Positions 1 through 8,925 of a stretch of 64,000 nucleotides of DNA are shown here, in pieces; position 1 is the stretch's first letter, and every line of letters starts with the position of its first letter. The stretch is from Pacificoceanicola sp048553275 (lineage in GTDB: Bacteria > Pseudomonadota > Alphaproteobacteria > Rhodobacterales > Rhodobacteraceae). The translations under genes were made by a program, and so were the position numbers. The notes beneath the pieces are model-generated. The model had not been told where the DNA came from, did not search any database, and saw only the letters and a list, made by a program, of their open reading frames with translations. Location of the stretch: NCBI RefSeq assembly GCF_048553275.1, contig NZ_JBLZMW010000012.1:62001-126000 (forward strand), read 5' to 3'.

Positions 1-985
1 GTTCGTCGCCAACACCCATACGCAGCTGTTGTTCTTCACCACCGATGGCATGGCCTACAAGCTCAAGACCTGGCGCTTGCCGCTCGGTGGCCGCACATCG
101 AAAGGCAAGGCAATCGTCAACATCCTGCCGATCCCGACCGGGGTCTCCGTGGCGGCGATCATGCCCGTGGACCGGGCCGAGACCGAATGGGATGATCTGC
201 AGATCGTGTTCGCTACCAACAAGGGATCGGTGCGCCGCAACCGTCTGTCGGACTTCACCAACGTGAAATCGAACGGCAAGATCGCGATGAAGTTCGATGA
301 GGACGGTATGAGCCTGATCGACGCGCGCATCTGCTCCGAAGACGATGACGTGATGCTGATCACCAACTCGGGCCGCGCTATCCGCTTCCCAGTGCCGGAC
401 GTGCGTGTCTTCAACTCGCGCAACTCAACCGGGGTGCGCGGCGTGCGGCTGAACAATGGCGACGAGGTCGTTTCGATGTCGGTGATCCGCCACTTCGAGG
501 CCGAGAGCGATGAGCGGGCAAGCTATCTCAAGATGCGCCGTGCCATGGCCGGACTGTCCGACGAGGCCGAAGCCGTCAGCGACGAGGACGGCAACGCCGA
601 CGCGCCGCTGGCGCAGGAGCGCTACGCGGAGATGTCCGCAGCCGAAAACCTGATCCTGACGATCACCGCCAAGGGTCTGGGCAAGCTGTCGTCCTCGCAT
701 GATTACCCGGTGCGCGGCCGTGGCGGGCTCGGTGTGACCGCCTGGGAGAAATCCATGCGCGGCGGCGACATCGTGGCTTCCTTCCCGGTCGAAATGGACG
801 ATCAGATCATGCTGGCCACCTCCACCGGCCAGTCGATCCGGGTGCCCGTCGATGGCATCTCCTTCCGCTCGCGCAGCGCGGGCGGTGTACGGGTGTTCAA
901 CACCGGCAAAAACGAGGAGGTCGTCTCCGTCGCCTGGATCGCCGATCAGGGCGATGAGGAAGAGGACGGCGCGGTCGAGGAATGA
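1..985 (+). CDS. gyrA: DNA gyrase subunit A, C-terminal part (5' end outside window)
   Basis: The reading frame is open from base 2 and already encodes gyrase A beta-pinwheel sequence before the first possible start, so the gene begins upstream of the window. The visible 327 residues are the C-terminal DNA-wrapping domain, with repeated blades of the type LLFFTTDGMAYKLK, DDLQIVFATNKGSVRRN and ITAKGLGKLSS. An acidic, low-complexity insert (about nt 560-620) and an acidic tail (EEEDGAVEE) are typical of alphaproteobacterial GyrA. GyrA is the DNA-cleaving subunit of the A2B2 gyrase that introduces negative supercoils; the catalytic tyrosine lies in the missing N-terminal part. A GGGCGC-TTCG-GCGCCC hairpin follows the stop codon. 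Confidence 0.97.
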   Translation, partial: FVANTHTQLLFFTTDGMAYKLKTWRLPLGGRTSKGKAIVNILPIPTGVSVAAIMPVDRAETEWDDLQIVFATNKGSVRRNRLSDFTNVKSNGKIAMKFDEDGMSLIDARICSEDDDVMLITNSGRAIRFPVPDVRVFNSRNSTGVRGVRLNNGDEVVSMSVIRHFEAESDERASYLKMRRAMAGLSDEAEAVSDEDGNADAPLAQERYAEMSAAENLILTITAKGLGKLSSSHDYPVRGRGGLGVTAWEKSMRGGDIVASFPVEMDDQIMLATSTGQSIRVPVDGISFRSRSAGGVRVFNTGKNEEVVSVAWIADQGDEEEDGAVEE

Positions 986-1018
986 TCGCCTGTTTGACAT
1001 CTACAGGTCAGTCATCGG

Positions 1019-1034
1019 GGGCGCTTCGGCGCCC
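1019..1034 (+). terminator. UUCG-loop hairpin after gyrA
   Basis: A perfect 6-bp stem GGGCGC/GCGCCC closed by a TTCG tetraloop lies 33 bp after the gyrA stop and is followed by TCGTTTGCGTTT. It is short and the T-run is interrupted, so it is a plausible rather than strong intrinsic terminator. Confidence 0.6.
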
Positions 1035-1141
1035 TCGTTTGCGTTTGGTGCGACAAGGGCCGTCTGGCGAAAGTCAGAGACGTCGCTAAACCGATCTTAA
1101 ACCTCCCTGCGCGATACTCCGCGTGAAACGGAGGATGCCGG

Positions 1142-1492
1142 ATGAATCTCTACACATGCATGATCGACCTGCGCAATGACGGGGTCGCACTGAAGTTCGC
1201 CAAGGCGCTGGACGACTGGATGGGTCATCTGAAGGGCAAGGGCGTCATTCTCGACTGGCAGCTTTACCGGCGCAAACTGAACCTTGCGTCGGACAATCAT
1301 CGCGATTTCCTGCTGCAGATCGCGGTGGAGGACATGTCGATGCTGGATCAGGCGTTTCGCACGCTCGGCGGCCAGGACGAAGAGATCGACAAACTCTACC
1401 GTGCCGTGCACGATCAGATATCAAACGCGGATTTCGGCCTTTATCGGCCCTTCCCGGATCCCGAACGCGCGGAACGCATGGCGCTCTTGTAA
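1142..1492 (+). CDS. small conserved protein, probably DUF6614 family
   Basis: Encodes 116 residues beginning MNLYTCMIDLRNDG. A GGAGG ribosome site lies a few bases upstream of the ATG. The protein is soluble, with no signal peptide or membrane segment, and looks like an alternating alpha/beta (ferredoxin-like) single domain. It resembles, from memory, the family annotated as DUF6614 in Rhodobacteraceae; no function is known to me. It stands alone between gyrA and the convergent M32 carboxypeptidase gene. Codon use matches the surrounding core genes, so it is likely a real resident gene. Confidence 0.8.
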   Translation: MNLYTCMIDLRNDGVALKFAKALDDWMGHLKGKGVILDWQLYRRKLNLASDNHRDFLLQIAVEDMSMLDQAFRTLGGQDEEIDKLYRAVHDQISNADFGLYRPFPDPERAERMALL

Positions 1493-1534
1493 GGGCGGCG
1501 TGCGACGCAGACCAGCGCCGCACGTCCCGGAGGG

Positions 1535-3013
1535 TCAAACGCCGTAAAGCGCCCCGAACTTCGCTTCGAGATAATCCAGAAGCGGCGCTTCGGTCGGCGC
1601 CTTGCCGCCGCAGGCCTTGGTGATGACCTCGCGCGGCTCATAAAGACCACCATGGGTCTGCAGGTTCTCGCGAAGCCAATCCGTCGCCGGTTTGGTATCG
1701 CCCTCGGCAAGCCGGTCATCGAGATCCGGCACCGCCGCGCGCAGGCATTCATTCAGGCATCCGGCATACACATTGCCCAGTGAATAGGTCGGGAAGTAGC
1801 CAAACAGCCCCGCTGACCAATGCACATCCTGCAAGACCCCGTCCGACGGCTTGTCCACGGCAAAGCCGAAATCAGCCTTGAAGCGGTCATTCCACGCCGC
1901 CTCCAGGTCGGCCACGGCCAGAGCGTCCCGGATCAGAGCACGCTCCAGATCGAACCGCAGCAGCACGTGAAGGTTGTACTGCACCTCGTCCGCCTCGGTC
2001 CGGATATAGCCGTTCTTCACCTCGTTCACGGCGGCATAAAACGCATCTTCATCCGCGATGCCAAAATCACCGAAAGTGTCGCGCATCCGCGCATAGAGCC
2101 ATCCGGTGAACGCCCGGGACCGCCCGATCTGGTTCTCGAAAATCCGGCTCTGGCTTTCGTGAACCCCCATTGAGACGCCCCGGCCCAGCGGTGTCATGCG
2201 GTAGCCCGGATTGATGTTCTGTTCATAGCTGGCGTGGCCGACCTCGTGGATCGTCGAGTACAGACAGCCAAACGGGTCAAGCGCATTTGTGCGGGTGGTG
2301 ATGCGCACATCGTCGCCGCTGCCGGAGCTGAAAGGATGCACAGCCTTGTCAACGCGGCCGCGCTTGAAGTCATAGCCAAAGGCGCGCGCCACCTGCCGGG
2401 TCAGCTTCATCTGCCCACTCTCATCGAACGTCCCGGTCAGCCCCTTGGGTGCCGGACGGTCAAGCACCGCCTCGCGCAGCGCCACAAGCCGTGGCCGCAG
2501 GGCGCCGAACATGGAGTCCAGATCGCTCCCCTTGGCGCCAGGTTCGTAATCGTCGAGCAAGGCATCATATATGTCGCCGTCCCCGGCGAGCGCCTGCGCC
2601 TCTTCGCGGCGCAGTGCGATCACGTCGGATAGCACCGGCGCAAAGGCCGCGTAATCATCATCGGCGCGCGCCTCGGCCCAGGTCACATGCGCACGGCTGA
2701 TCATCCGTGCCAGCTCGGCCGCAAGCCGCGCGGGCACCTTGGTAGCGCGCTCATGGGCGCGGCGGATGTGACGCAGTTGCGCCTGCTTTTCAGCGTCAAG
2801 CGCACCGGCGTCGATCGCCGCGAGCCATTCGCCGATCTGCGGCGCCTCCCGCCGCGCGTGCAGCACGGTTTCCATCGCCGCCATCTCGTCGCTGCGCTGC
2901 TCGGCCGCGCCGCGGGGCATCATGGTTTCCTGGTCCCACCCCAGGCGTCCCGCAACCTGGCTCAGCGCTTCGGTTTCGCGCTGAAACGCCATCAACTCGT
3001 CAAATGCCTGCAT
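1535..3013 (-). CDS. M32 family metallocarboxypeptidase
   Basis: A 492-residue cytosolic protein of the thermostable carboxypeptidase (Taq/Pfu) M32 family, about the usual 490-510 residues. The zinc site is visible as HEVGHASYEQN (HExxH), followed downstream by MGVHESQSRIFENQIGRS, which contributes the third ligand and the family signature. It removes C-terminal residues from peptides, with broad specificity except against proline and acidic ends in known members. It lies directly downstream of ctaA (stop of ctaA and start of this gene 4 bases apart), so the two are probably cotranscribed, although no functional link is obvious. Confidence 0.95.
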   Translation of the reverse strand: MQAFDELMAFQRETEALSQVAGRLGWDQETMMPRGAAEQRSDEMAAMETVLHARREAPQIGEWLAAIDAGALDAEKQAQLRHIRRAHERATKVPARLAAELARMISRAHVTWAEARADDDYAAFAPVLSDVIALRREEAQALAGDGDIYDALLDDYEPGAKGSDLDSMFGALRPRLVALREAVLDRPAPKGLTGTFDESGQMKLTRQVARAFGYDFKRGRVDKAVHPFSSGSGDDVRITTRTNALDPFGCLYSTIHEVGHASYEQNINPGYRMTPLGRGVSMGVHESQSRIFENQIGRSRAFTGWLYARMRDTFGDFGIADEDAFYAAVNEVKNGYIRTEADEVQYNLHVLLRFDLERALIRDALAVADLEAAWNDRFKADFGFAVDKPSDGVLQDVHWSAGLFGYFPTYSLGNVYAGCLNECLRAAVPDLDDRLAEGDTKPATDWLRENLQTHGGLYEPREVITKACGGKAPTEAPLLDYLEAKFGALYGV

Positions 3014-3016
3014 CGG

Positions 3017-4165
3017 TCAGATGCCTCCCCGTACGGATTGTTTCTTCGGATAACGAGCCGAAAAACGGGCCCGCAGGATCAATGCCCAGAGGATCACTGC
3101 CCCCACCTGATGCGGAAGCGCGATCTCCAACGGAGCGGCGTATACAACCGTAACGATACCAATTGCAACCTGAACGAGGAGCATGGCAAAGACCGCGTTG
3201 AACCGGAACCGCGTGTCCGCATTCGGGGACTTGCGTCCGCGCAGCCAGACCACCACGCCAAAGACCAGCAGAAGATAGCCGACCATCCGGTGCATGAACT
3301 GAACCAGCCCAGGGTTTTCGAAGAAATTGCGCCAGACCGGCGTTTCGATAAACATGTCGGACGGCCAGAGCCCCCCTTCCATCAGCGGCCAGCTCGGATA
3401 GTTGCGGCCCGCGTCGATGCCCGCCACCAAAGCGCCGAGCAGGATTTGCACGAACGCGAGATGCAGCAGCCCGGTGGAGATCGAGAAGAGCTTTGGCTCC
3501 GCCTCGCGGCGTGCCTGCATCAAGGCGCGCTCGTCGCGGTCCAGCGCATAGATGTACCATGCGATGAACCCCAGGATGACAAAGGCAAGACCAAGGTGCG
3601 TGGCCAGCCGGTAGGAGGCCACATCCAGCATCTGACCGCCAAGCCCGGAGGATACCATCCACCAGCCGACCGCGCCCTGCAAGCCGCCAAGCGCACCAAG
3701 GCCAAGCAGACGTCCGGTCCAGCCGGTCGGGATCTGACGTGCCAGCAGAAAGCCGAAGAACCCGATCGCCCAGACCAGGCCAATGGTCCGCCCAAGCTGT
3801 CGGTGGCCCCATTCCCACCAGTAGATGAACTTGAACTCGGCAAGGCTCATGCCTTTGTTCTGCAACTGATATTCGGGGATCTGGCGGTATTTGTCGAACT
3901 CCGCTTCCCATGTCGCGGCATCCATCGGCGGCAGCGCCCCGGTCACCGGTTTCCATTCGGTGATCGACAGGCCGCTGTCGGTCAGACGCGTCAGACCGCC
4001 CACCCCGATCATCACCACGACAAGCGCGAACAGCAGCATCAGCCAAAGCCGGATGGCCCCACGGGCACCACGCCGTCCGGCGTCGATCATGCCCCCTTTG
4101 GGCGCCGCGCGCTCCTTTGGGGCTTGCCCGCCCACTTCCTCGAAAAGCTTGCGTTTTTCCGCCAT
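3017..4165 (-). CDS. ctaA: heme A synthase (COX15/CtaA)
   Basis: A 382-residue integral membrane protein with about eight hydrophobic helices, matching type-2 CtaA/COX15. It oxidises the C8 methyl of heme O to the formyl group of heme A for aa3-type cytochrome c oxidase. Recognisable signatures are VGGLTRLTDSGLSITEWKP near the N-terminus and paired histidine helices (WWEWGHRQLGR, TGLLHLAFVQ, QFMHRMVGYLL, ALPHQVGAVILW) that ligate the hemes. The N-terminal 30 residues are a charged cytosolic extension. The ATG at 4165 is preceded by AATTTGGAGGCAGGAC, a good ribosome site. Confidence 0.97.
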   Translation of the reverse strand: MAEKRKLFEEVGGQAPKERAAPKGGMIDAGRRGARGAIRLWLMLLFALVVVMIGVGGLTRLTDSGLSITEWKPVTGALPPMDAATWEAEFDKYRQIPEYQLQNKGMSLAEFKFIYWWEWGHRQLGRTIGLVWAIGFFGFLLARQIPTGWTGRLLGLGALGGLQGAVGWWMVSSGLGGQMLDVASYRLATHLGLAFVILGFIAWYIYALDRDERALMQARREAEPKLFSISTGLLHLAFVQILLGALVAGIDAGRNYPSWPLMEGGLWPSDMFIETPVWRNFFENPGLVQFMHRMVGYLLLVFGVVVWLRGRKSPNADTRFRFNAVFAMLLVQVAIGIVTVVYAAPLEIALPHQVGAVILWALILRARFSARYPKKQSVRGGI

Positions 4166-4373
4166 GTCCTGCCTCCAAATTCGCCGGTGACAGTAGTGCC
4201 GCCAGCGAGCCGCTGCAAGCGCCGGGACGCCATGACGCAGGCAGGGAAGTCAGGAATACCGCAGTCAGACATTCCGGACTTACGCCGCAGCAAGCCGGGG
4301 CCTAGGCTTGGGTCATGGCTTTTCGATAACCGCACCCGATTTACCCCCTCCGGATCACACAAGGATTTTCCCG

Positions 4374-4691
4374 ATGTCCCGTTTCCTGACCGCCGCCGCT
4401 CTCGCCGTTTCTGCCACGCTTTGCGCCGCACCCGCCGTTGCCACGCCCTATTGGATCGACAGCGGCGTGACGCTCAATGCGCGCTCCGGTCCGGGCACCA
4501 ATTACCATGTGATCGGCACGTTCCAGCCCTGCACGCGGGTCCACGTACAGGCCTACACACACGGCTGGGCGAAGGTGTCATACAACCAAAGGTATTATTG
4601 GGTTTCGGCGAAGTACCTGCAGGATCACGCCTGCGGCCAGGGCTACAAGCCGAAGCCAAAACACGGCCACAGCCACGGCAACTCATACTGA
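4374..4691 (+). CDS. exported SH3-domain protein
   Basis: Start chosen at 4374 because AAGGA lies 8 bases upstream and the product then begins with a clean signal peptide (MSRFLTAAALAVSATLCAAPAVA, cleavage after AVA). The mature part, about 80 residues, is a bacterial SH3 (SH3b) domain: the motif LNARSGPGTNYHVIGTF is the usual SH3b entry strand, and a conserved W-V-S-A-K-Y closes it. The tail is rich in Lys, His and Gly. SH3b domains commonly bind cell-wall peptides; a periplasmic envelope role is inferred, not shown. Confidence 0.88.
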   Translation: MSRFLTAAALAVSATLCAAPAVATPYWIDSGVTLNARSGPGTNYHVIGTFQPCTRVHVQAYTHGWAKVSYNQRYYWVSAKYLQDHACGQGYKPKPKHGHSHGNSY

Positions 4692-4746
4692 CCGTTCTGC
4701 CTCCCTGACGGTCAGCCGTGCCGGACTGGATGCAGATCCCCTGCGT

Positions 4747-5532
4747 TCAGTCCGGCTCCTTGTCGTTGGACGTGTCTTTTGCCGCCACAGCCTGATGCTC
4801 TTTCCAGCGCACCATCTGGCGCATGATGCCATGCAGCATCTGCACGTCTGCCCGGGTGAGCGGCAGGCGGCTCCACAGGTTGCGCAGGTTGAGCTTCATG
4901 CTGCCCGCCTTGTGCGCGGGATAGAAAAAACCCGCCTCTTCCAGCCGCTCTTCATAATGGCGCGACAGGTGATCGACCTCCTGCACCGCGGCCCAGTCGG
5001 TGCCCGCCAGTTCCTCGCGCAGGGGCACGACCTCGGCGCTTGCCCGTTGCCATTCATAGGCACAGAGCAACACGCATTGCGCCAGGTTAAGCGAGGCGAA
5101 CTGCGGATTGACCGGTACGGAGATGATCGCATTGGCCTGTGCGATGTCCTCGTTTTCCATCCCGGCTCGTTCCGGTCCGAACAGGATGGCGACTTTCTGT
5201 CCATCGCCGATGCGCCGCGCGGCCTCGCGCATGGCCTCTTCGGGGCTGTAAACCGGTTTGGTCAGATCGCGCGAACGCGCCGTTGTGGCAAAAACATAGG
5301 TGCAGTCCGAGACCGCCCCGGCGATATCCTCGAACTGCTGCGCCTCGTCCAGAAGCCGCCCCGCGCCGCTGGCCATGGCATTGGCGCTCGGGTTGGGCCA
5401 GCCATCGCGCGGCGCGACGAGCCGCATCCGGTCGAGCGAGAAATTCCACATCGCCCGCGCCGCCGCGCCGATGTTTTCGCCCATCTGCGGACGGACAAGG
5501 ACAAAGTTGGGCTGGGGCGTGTCGGTGGGCAT
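4747..5532 (-). CDS. trmJ: tRNA (cytidine/uridine-2'-O-)-methyltransferase TrmJ-like
   Basis: A 261-residue SpoU/TrmH (SPOUT) methyltransferase. Motif 1 is FVLVRPQMGENIGAAARAM, motif 2 includes VAILFGPERAGMENEDI and motif 3 is ISVPVNPQFASLNLAQ, forming the SAM-binding trefoil knot. Family members methylate the 2'-O of position 32 in the tRNA anticodon loop. The C-terminal helical segment (from about residue 165) is typical of TrmJ rather than TrmL, which is shorter. It is transcribed divergently from thiE. Confidence 0.92.
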   Translation of the reverse strand: MPTDTPQPNFVLVRPQMGENIGAAARAMWNFSLDRMRLVAPRDGWPNPSANAMASGAGRLLDEAQQFEDIAGAVSDCTYVFATTARSRDLTKPVYSPEEAMREAARRIGDGQKVAILFGPERAGMENEDIAQANAIISVPVNPQFASLNLAQCVLLCAYEWQRASAEVVPLREELAGTDWAAVQEVDHLSRHYEERLEEAGFFYPAHKAGSMKLNLRNLWSRLPLTRADVQMLHGIMRQMVRWKEHQAVAAKDTSNDKEPD

Positions 5533-5678
5533 GGGTCACTCCTGTTCTCCGGCTTCCCCTAAGCGGAGCGGCGCGATTTCGCAAGCCACCGCACCCGGCA
5601 GGAAAGGCGCAATACCCCATGGTCAAAGGCGAAGCCCCGCGATAAACGAAACACCACGCAAAGCACAGGAGACAGTCC

Positions 5679-6296
5679 ATGAGCGCCGAGGATGCCCCCC
5701 AGATCTATCTCGTTACGCCGCCGGTGTTCGATCTTGGCAGCTTTCCGGGGCAACTGGCCCGCGTGATCGAGGGGCAGGAGATCGCATGCCTGCGTCTCAG
5801 CCTTGCCACCCGCGACGAAGACACGCTGACCCGCGCCGCCGACGCGGTGCGCGAGGTGGCGCACCGCTTTGATGTGGCGCTGGTCATCGACACGCATGTT
5901 GTGCTCTCGCAGCGGCTCGGTCTTGACGGGGTTCATCTGACCGATGGCGCGCGCTCCGTGCGCGCCGCCCGCAAGACGCTTGGCCCCGATGCCATCGTTG
6001 GCGCATGGTGCCGCCAGTCGCGGCATGAGGGGCTGAGCGCGGGCGAGGCTGGCGCGGATTACGTCTCCTTCGGGCCCGTCTCCGGCACGCTAGGCGATGG
6101 CGGGACGGCGGATGACGATCTCTTTGGCTGGTGGTCGGAGATGGTCGAGGTGCCCGTGGTCGCCGAAGGCGGCCTGACCGAAGCGCGCATCCGCACACTC
6201 ACCCCGATGACGGACTTCTTTGCCATCGGCGAGGAAATCTGGTCCACCGAAGACCCGCTGACCACGTTGAAGACCCTCTGCGCGGCGATGACCTAA
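5679..6296 (+). CDS. thiE: thiamine phosphate synthase
   Basis: A 205-residue TIM-barrel protein of the ThiE/TenI superfamily. The product keeps the barrel signatures GLDGVHLTDGARS and GADYVSFGPVS and the C-terminal phosphate-binding strand PVVAEGGLTEARIRTL. ThiE couples HMP-pyrophosphate and thiazole phosphate to form thiamine phosphate. It stands alone rather than next to other thi genes, and some diagnostic residues (for example in the HMP-PP site) cannot be judged by eye, so a TenI-like paralogue remains possible. ATG follows AGGAGACAGTCC. Confidence 0.8.
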   Translation: MSAEDAPQIYLVTPPVFDLGSFPGQLARVIEGQEIACLRLSLATRDEDTLTRAADAVREVAHRFDVALVIDTHVVLSQRLGLDGVHLTDGARSVRAARKTLGPDAIVGAWCRQSRHEGLSAGEAGADYVSFGPVSGTLGDGGTADDDLFGWWSEMVEVPVVAEGGLTEARIRTLTPMTDFFAIGEEIWSTEDPLTTLKTLCAAMT

Positions 6297-6306
6297 GCCA
6301 GTGCGC

Positions 6307-7131
6307 TCAGTCGTCCGGCAGGTCAAACCCCTGACGTAGCTGCGATTCCACCTGCGCCGCCAAGCTCTTGCGATTCGGGAAGTCGTCCACGCGCACCGGC
6401 GTGTGATAGATCAACCGAACCATGCCGTGGCGCGGCGTGCCCAGCATGGTCAGCAGGGAGCCGCCGAAATCCATCTCCCCCCACCAGCCGTAAAACGCCT
6501 CCGGCGCGCCCTCGGGCGCCCGGTAACGGACGCTGACCGCCTGAATGTGCATTTCATGCCGCAGCTTATCCGAGAAGAAGGCCGCGAAGAGCGTGGTCTT
6601 GAAGGGCAGCACCCGGCGCCCGTCCGTCGAGGTTCCCTCGGGAAAGAACAGCAGCTTGTGTCCATGCATCAGCCGCTCTTCGAACACCTCGGTTTGCTTT
6701 CGCGCTTCGCGGCGATCGCGCTTGATGAAGACCGTGCCTGTCGCCCGCGCCAGCCAGCCGATGCCCGGCCAACCGGCGACCTCCGCCTTGGACACGAAGT
6801 AGACGCACTTTCGGCTGTTCAGAACGAAGATATCCAGCCATGACGCATGATTGGCGACGATTGCGCCCGGCTGTCTGAGGAAGGTTCCCTGGGTTTCCAC
6901 GCGCAGACCCAAGAGCGCCAGAACAGTCCGGCAGACGCCAAGCGTGATCCAGGGAGTAACTGGCCGGTCCATGCCAAAAAGTGGCCGCTCAATCATCCGG
7001 ACCAGCAAGAGCAACCCCAGGCCGCCAAACACGACAAACGCCATCGGCACGCCGCGCAGCACGACGAGCGCCCAGTTTTTCATGCCGAACCGCGGCTGTG
7101 GCGGTGGCGGCGGGCCGTCCCATGTGCTCAT
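6307..7131 (-). CDS. olsA: 1-acyl-glycerol-3-phosphate / lyso-ornithine lipid O-acyltransferase (OlsA/PlsC)
   Basis: A 274-residue membrane-anchored acyltransferase. The catalytic HX4D motif appears as NHASWLD and the substrate motif as FFPEGTSTDGRRVLPFK. A hydrophobic segment near residues 25-50 anchors it. Its start overlaps the stop of the upstream olsB by four bases (ATGA). That gene pair defines ornithine lipid synthesis: OlsB makes lyso-ornithine lipid and OlsA adds the second acyl chain. PlsC-type activity on lysophosphatidate is possible as well. Confidence 0.92.
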   Translation of the reverse strand: MSTWDGPPPPPQPRFGMKNWALVVLRGVPMAFVVFGGLGLLLLVRMIERPLFGMDRPVTPWITLGVCRTVLALLGLRVETQGTFLRQPGAIVANHASWLDIFVLNSRKCVYFVSKAEVAGWPGIGWLARATGTVFIKRDRREARKQTEVFEERLMHGHKLLFFPEGTSTDGRRVLPFKTTLFAAFFSDKLRHEMHIQAVSVRYRAPEGAPEAFYGWWGEMDFGGSLLTMLGTPRHGMVRLIYHTPVRVDDFPNRKSLAAQVESQLRQGFDLPDD

Positions 7132-7892
7132 GCGCCGCCGTCCCGAACATAAAGACCGCGCTGCCGCGCGTTCATGCGCTCCGTGTCCATGACAAGGCAG
7201 ATGTCCGTGGTGTTGAAGGCATGGTCGACAAACGCGCCCTCGCCCACGGTGCCCCCAAGCCGCAAATACGCCTTGATCAGGGCCGGTATATCAAGCATGG
7301 CCGCGCGCCGGTCGAGGTCGGCCTCGGGGATCAAGTCCATGTTCTGAAACTGCCGTGCGCGCACCCGAAGGGCCGGCGGCGCAAGATGGCGGTGATGCAA
7401 GAGCGATAGGGGCGCGGCGAGCGCGGCTGGATCGGTGCCGTGAAAGCTCGCCACGCCAAAGAGAATCTCGATCTCGTGCCGAAGGACATAATCCGCCAGC
7501 CCTTGCCACAGATGGAACATCGCAGGGCCGCCGCGATACTCCGGATGCAGGCAAGATCGACCCAATTCCAACAACTTGCGCTTCGAGGCGCGCAGCGGGG
7601 TCAGGTCATATTCATCCTCGGAATAGAACTGTCCGGCCGCATGCGCCTGATCGTCCCTCAGCAGGCGATAGACACCGACAACCGCATTGCCGCGCGCAAG
7701 ATCCCGCACCATAAGATGATCAAAAAAAGGATCGAACCGGTCCTGTTCGAGCCGCTGCTCATGATCCACCAACGCGCCGTCGCCGCCGAGTTCCTCGACG
7801 AACACATCGTAGCGCAGGCGCTGTGCCTCGCGGACGGCGGCTTCGTCAGCGGCAAGTTCCACCGCAAAGCTCTGCTCACTGTTTGCCATCAA
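7128..7892 (-). CDS. olsB: L-ornithine N-alpha-acyltransferase (OlsB)
   Basis: A 254-residue GNAT-fold acyltransferase starting with MMANSEQSFAVELAADEAAVREAQ and containing RYDVFVEELG and LLELGRSCLHPEYRGGPAMFHLW, which are characteristic OlsB signatures. It transfers a 3-hydroxyacyl group from acyl carrier protein to the alpha-amino group of ornithine, giving lyso-ornithine lipid. It is the first gene of the olsBA operon. Ornithine lipids replace phospholipids under phosphate limitation in many alphaproteobacteria. No phosphate (PHO) box was recognised in the 120 bp upstream. Confidence 0.93.
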   Translation of the reverse strand: MMANSEQSFAVELAADEAAVREAQRLRYDVFVEELGGDGALVDHEQRLEQDRFDPFFDHLMVRDLARGNAVVGVYRLLRDDQAHAAGQFYSEDEYDLTPLRASKRKLLELGRSCLHPEYRGGPAMFHLWQGLADYVLRHEIEILFGVASFHGTDPAALAAPLSLLHHRHLAPPALRVRARQFQNMDLIPEADLDRRAAMLDIPALIKAYLRLGGTVGEGAFVDHAFNTTDICLVMDTERMNARQRGLYVRDGGA

Positions 7893-8017
7893 TCCGGCTC
7901 CCGTGGCTCTTTTCGCCGCACTTCTAGGCAGCGTCCGCCCGGATCACAATGCCATGACCGCGCGTCACAATGGTTACCGACCAATATCGACGTTAATACT
8001 TCTTAAACTTGTGATCG

Positions 8018-8203
8018 TTAATTTTCGTTATACACTGGGATTAAGATGATCTGGCCACCATCGATCACGACCTTGCCTTCCTCTCGGAAGTTGACCGTGA
8101 CTTTCCCGCTGATATTGGACTGCACCTGTCCAATGCCCCAGTCGGGTTCATCAGGGTGCGTGACCAGCATGCCGGGTTCAAGAAATGAATTGAGCTCGTC
8201 CAT
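8018..8203 (-). CDS. DUF3553 small protein
   Basis: A 61-residue protein (MDELNSFLEPGMLVTHPDEPDWGIGQVQSN by composition: an SH3/Tudor-like beta barrel). Motifs such as HPDEPDWGIGQVQ and VNFREEGKVVI match the DUF3553 family, which often resembles the barrel of CarD or UvrD C-terminal domains. It is divergent from chpT with a very short shared upstream region, an arrangement I recall as conserved in Rhodobacteraceae. Function unknown; nucleic-acid or polymerase contact is only an inference from the fold. Confidence 0.85.
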   Translation of the reverse strand: MDELNSFLEPGMLVTHPDEPDWGIGQVQSNISGKVTVNFREEGKVVIDGGQIILIPVYNEN

Positions 8204-8232
8204 AAAACAGTCCTTTCGAGCGGAGCCTCTTG

Positions 8233-8841
8233 ATGACCAAAGATAGTGCCACTCTTGCCTCCTTGGTAGGGTCGCGTCTGTGCCATGACCTGATCAGCCC
8301 GGTCGGGGCCATACAGAACGGGTTGGAGCTGCTGGATCTTTCGGGGTTCAGCAGCGACATGCCCGAACTGGAACTGATCCGCGACAGCTGTGCCAACGCC
8401 GCCGCGCGCATCCGCTTCTTCCGCGTCGCCTTCGGCAGCGCCGCCGATACGCAGATGATGGGAGAGCGGGAGATTCGCGCCATCTTCAACGATCTGACGC
8501 GCGGTGCCCGGGTGAAGGCCGAGTGGCGCCCCACCAAGGATATCCTGCGCACCGAGGTGCAGCTCGCCTTCCTTGCGCATCTGTGCTGCGAGGCGGCCCT
8601 GCCCCAGGGCGGCAACGTGCGCCATGAACGCGGCGAGGTCGGTTGGTCCATTGGCGCCACCGGACCGCGTCTGAACGTGGTCGCACCGCTCTGGGCGCAT
8701 CTCAGCGGCGGACCGGGACCAGAGGAAATCACCGCCGACAAGGTGCAATTCGCCATGCTGGCCTGCCTGACGCAGGATACCGGCCGGACCGTGCGCGTGC
8801 ACCATGGCGAGAACAGCCTGAGGCTGGAAATCCTGCACTGA
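8233..8841 (+). CDS. chpT: histidine phosphotransferase ChpT
   Basis: About 202 residues; ATG at 8233 chosen over the TTG just before it because GGAG lies 7 bases upstream. The phosphorylatable histidine is in SRLCHDLISPVGAIQNGLEL, the DHp-like four-helix bundle signature of ChpT, followed by a degenerate ATPase-like domain. ChpT relays phosphate from CckA to CtrA (and CpdR in Caulobacter); in Rhodobacteraceae this pathway controls motility and gene transfer agents. The convergent partner proA is separated by a strong bidirectional terminator. Confidence 0.92.
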   Translation: MTKDSATLASLVGSRLCHDLISPVGAIQNGLELLDLSGFSSDMPELELIRDSCANAAARIRFFRVAFGSAADTQMMGEREIRAIFNDLTRGARVKAEWRPTKDILRTEVQLAFLAHLCCEAALPQGGNVRHERGEVGWSIGATGPRLNVVAPLWAHLSGGPGPEEITADKVQFAMLACLTQDTGRTVRVHHGENSLRLEILH

Positions 8842-8874
8842 CGGTTACGAGTTCGGTGACAGGCAGACACCACG

Positions 8875-8905
8875 ACACCCGGCGCAAAGGGGCAGCGCCG
8901 GGTGT
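8875..8905. terminator. bidirectional terminator between chpT and proA
   Basis: An 11-bp perfect stem (ACACCCGGCGC at 8875-8885, GCGCCGGGTGT at 8895-8905) with a 9-base loop, followed by TTTCATT on the plus strand. It sits between two convergent genes and can serve both. Confidence 0.85.
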
Positions 8906-8925
8906 TTCATTGATTGGGCAAACGG

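Noticed and set aside
2687..4708. A 673-codon open frame on the plus strand opposite the M32 carboxypeptidase and ctaA
   Set aside because: It is rich in Arg, His, Pro and Gln, has no domain and lies fully antisense to two well-supported genes. Long antisense frames are expected at this GC content.
7993..8006. TTAA-N6-TTAA upstream of olsB, considered as a CtrA site
   Set aside because: CtrA sites have seven bases between the half-sites; here there are six. The region is AT-rich, so chance matches are likely.
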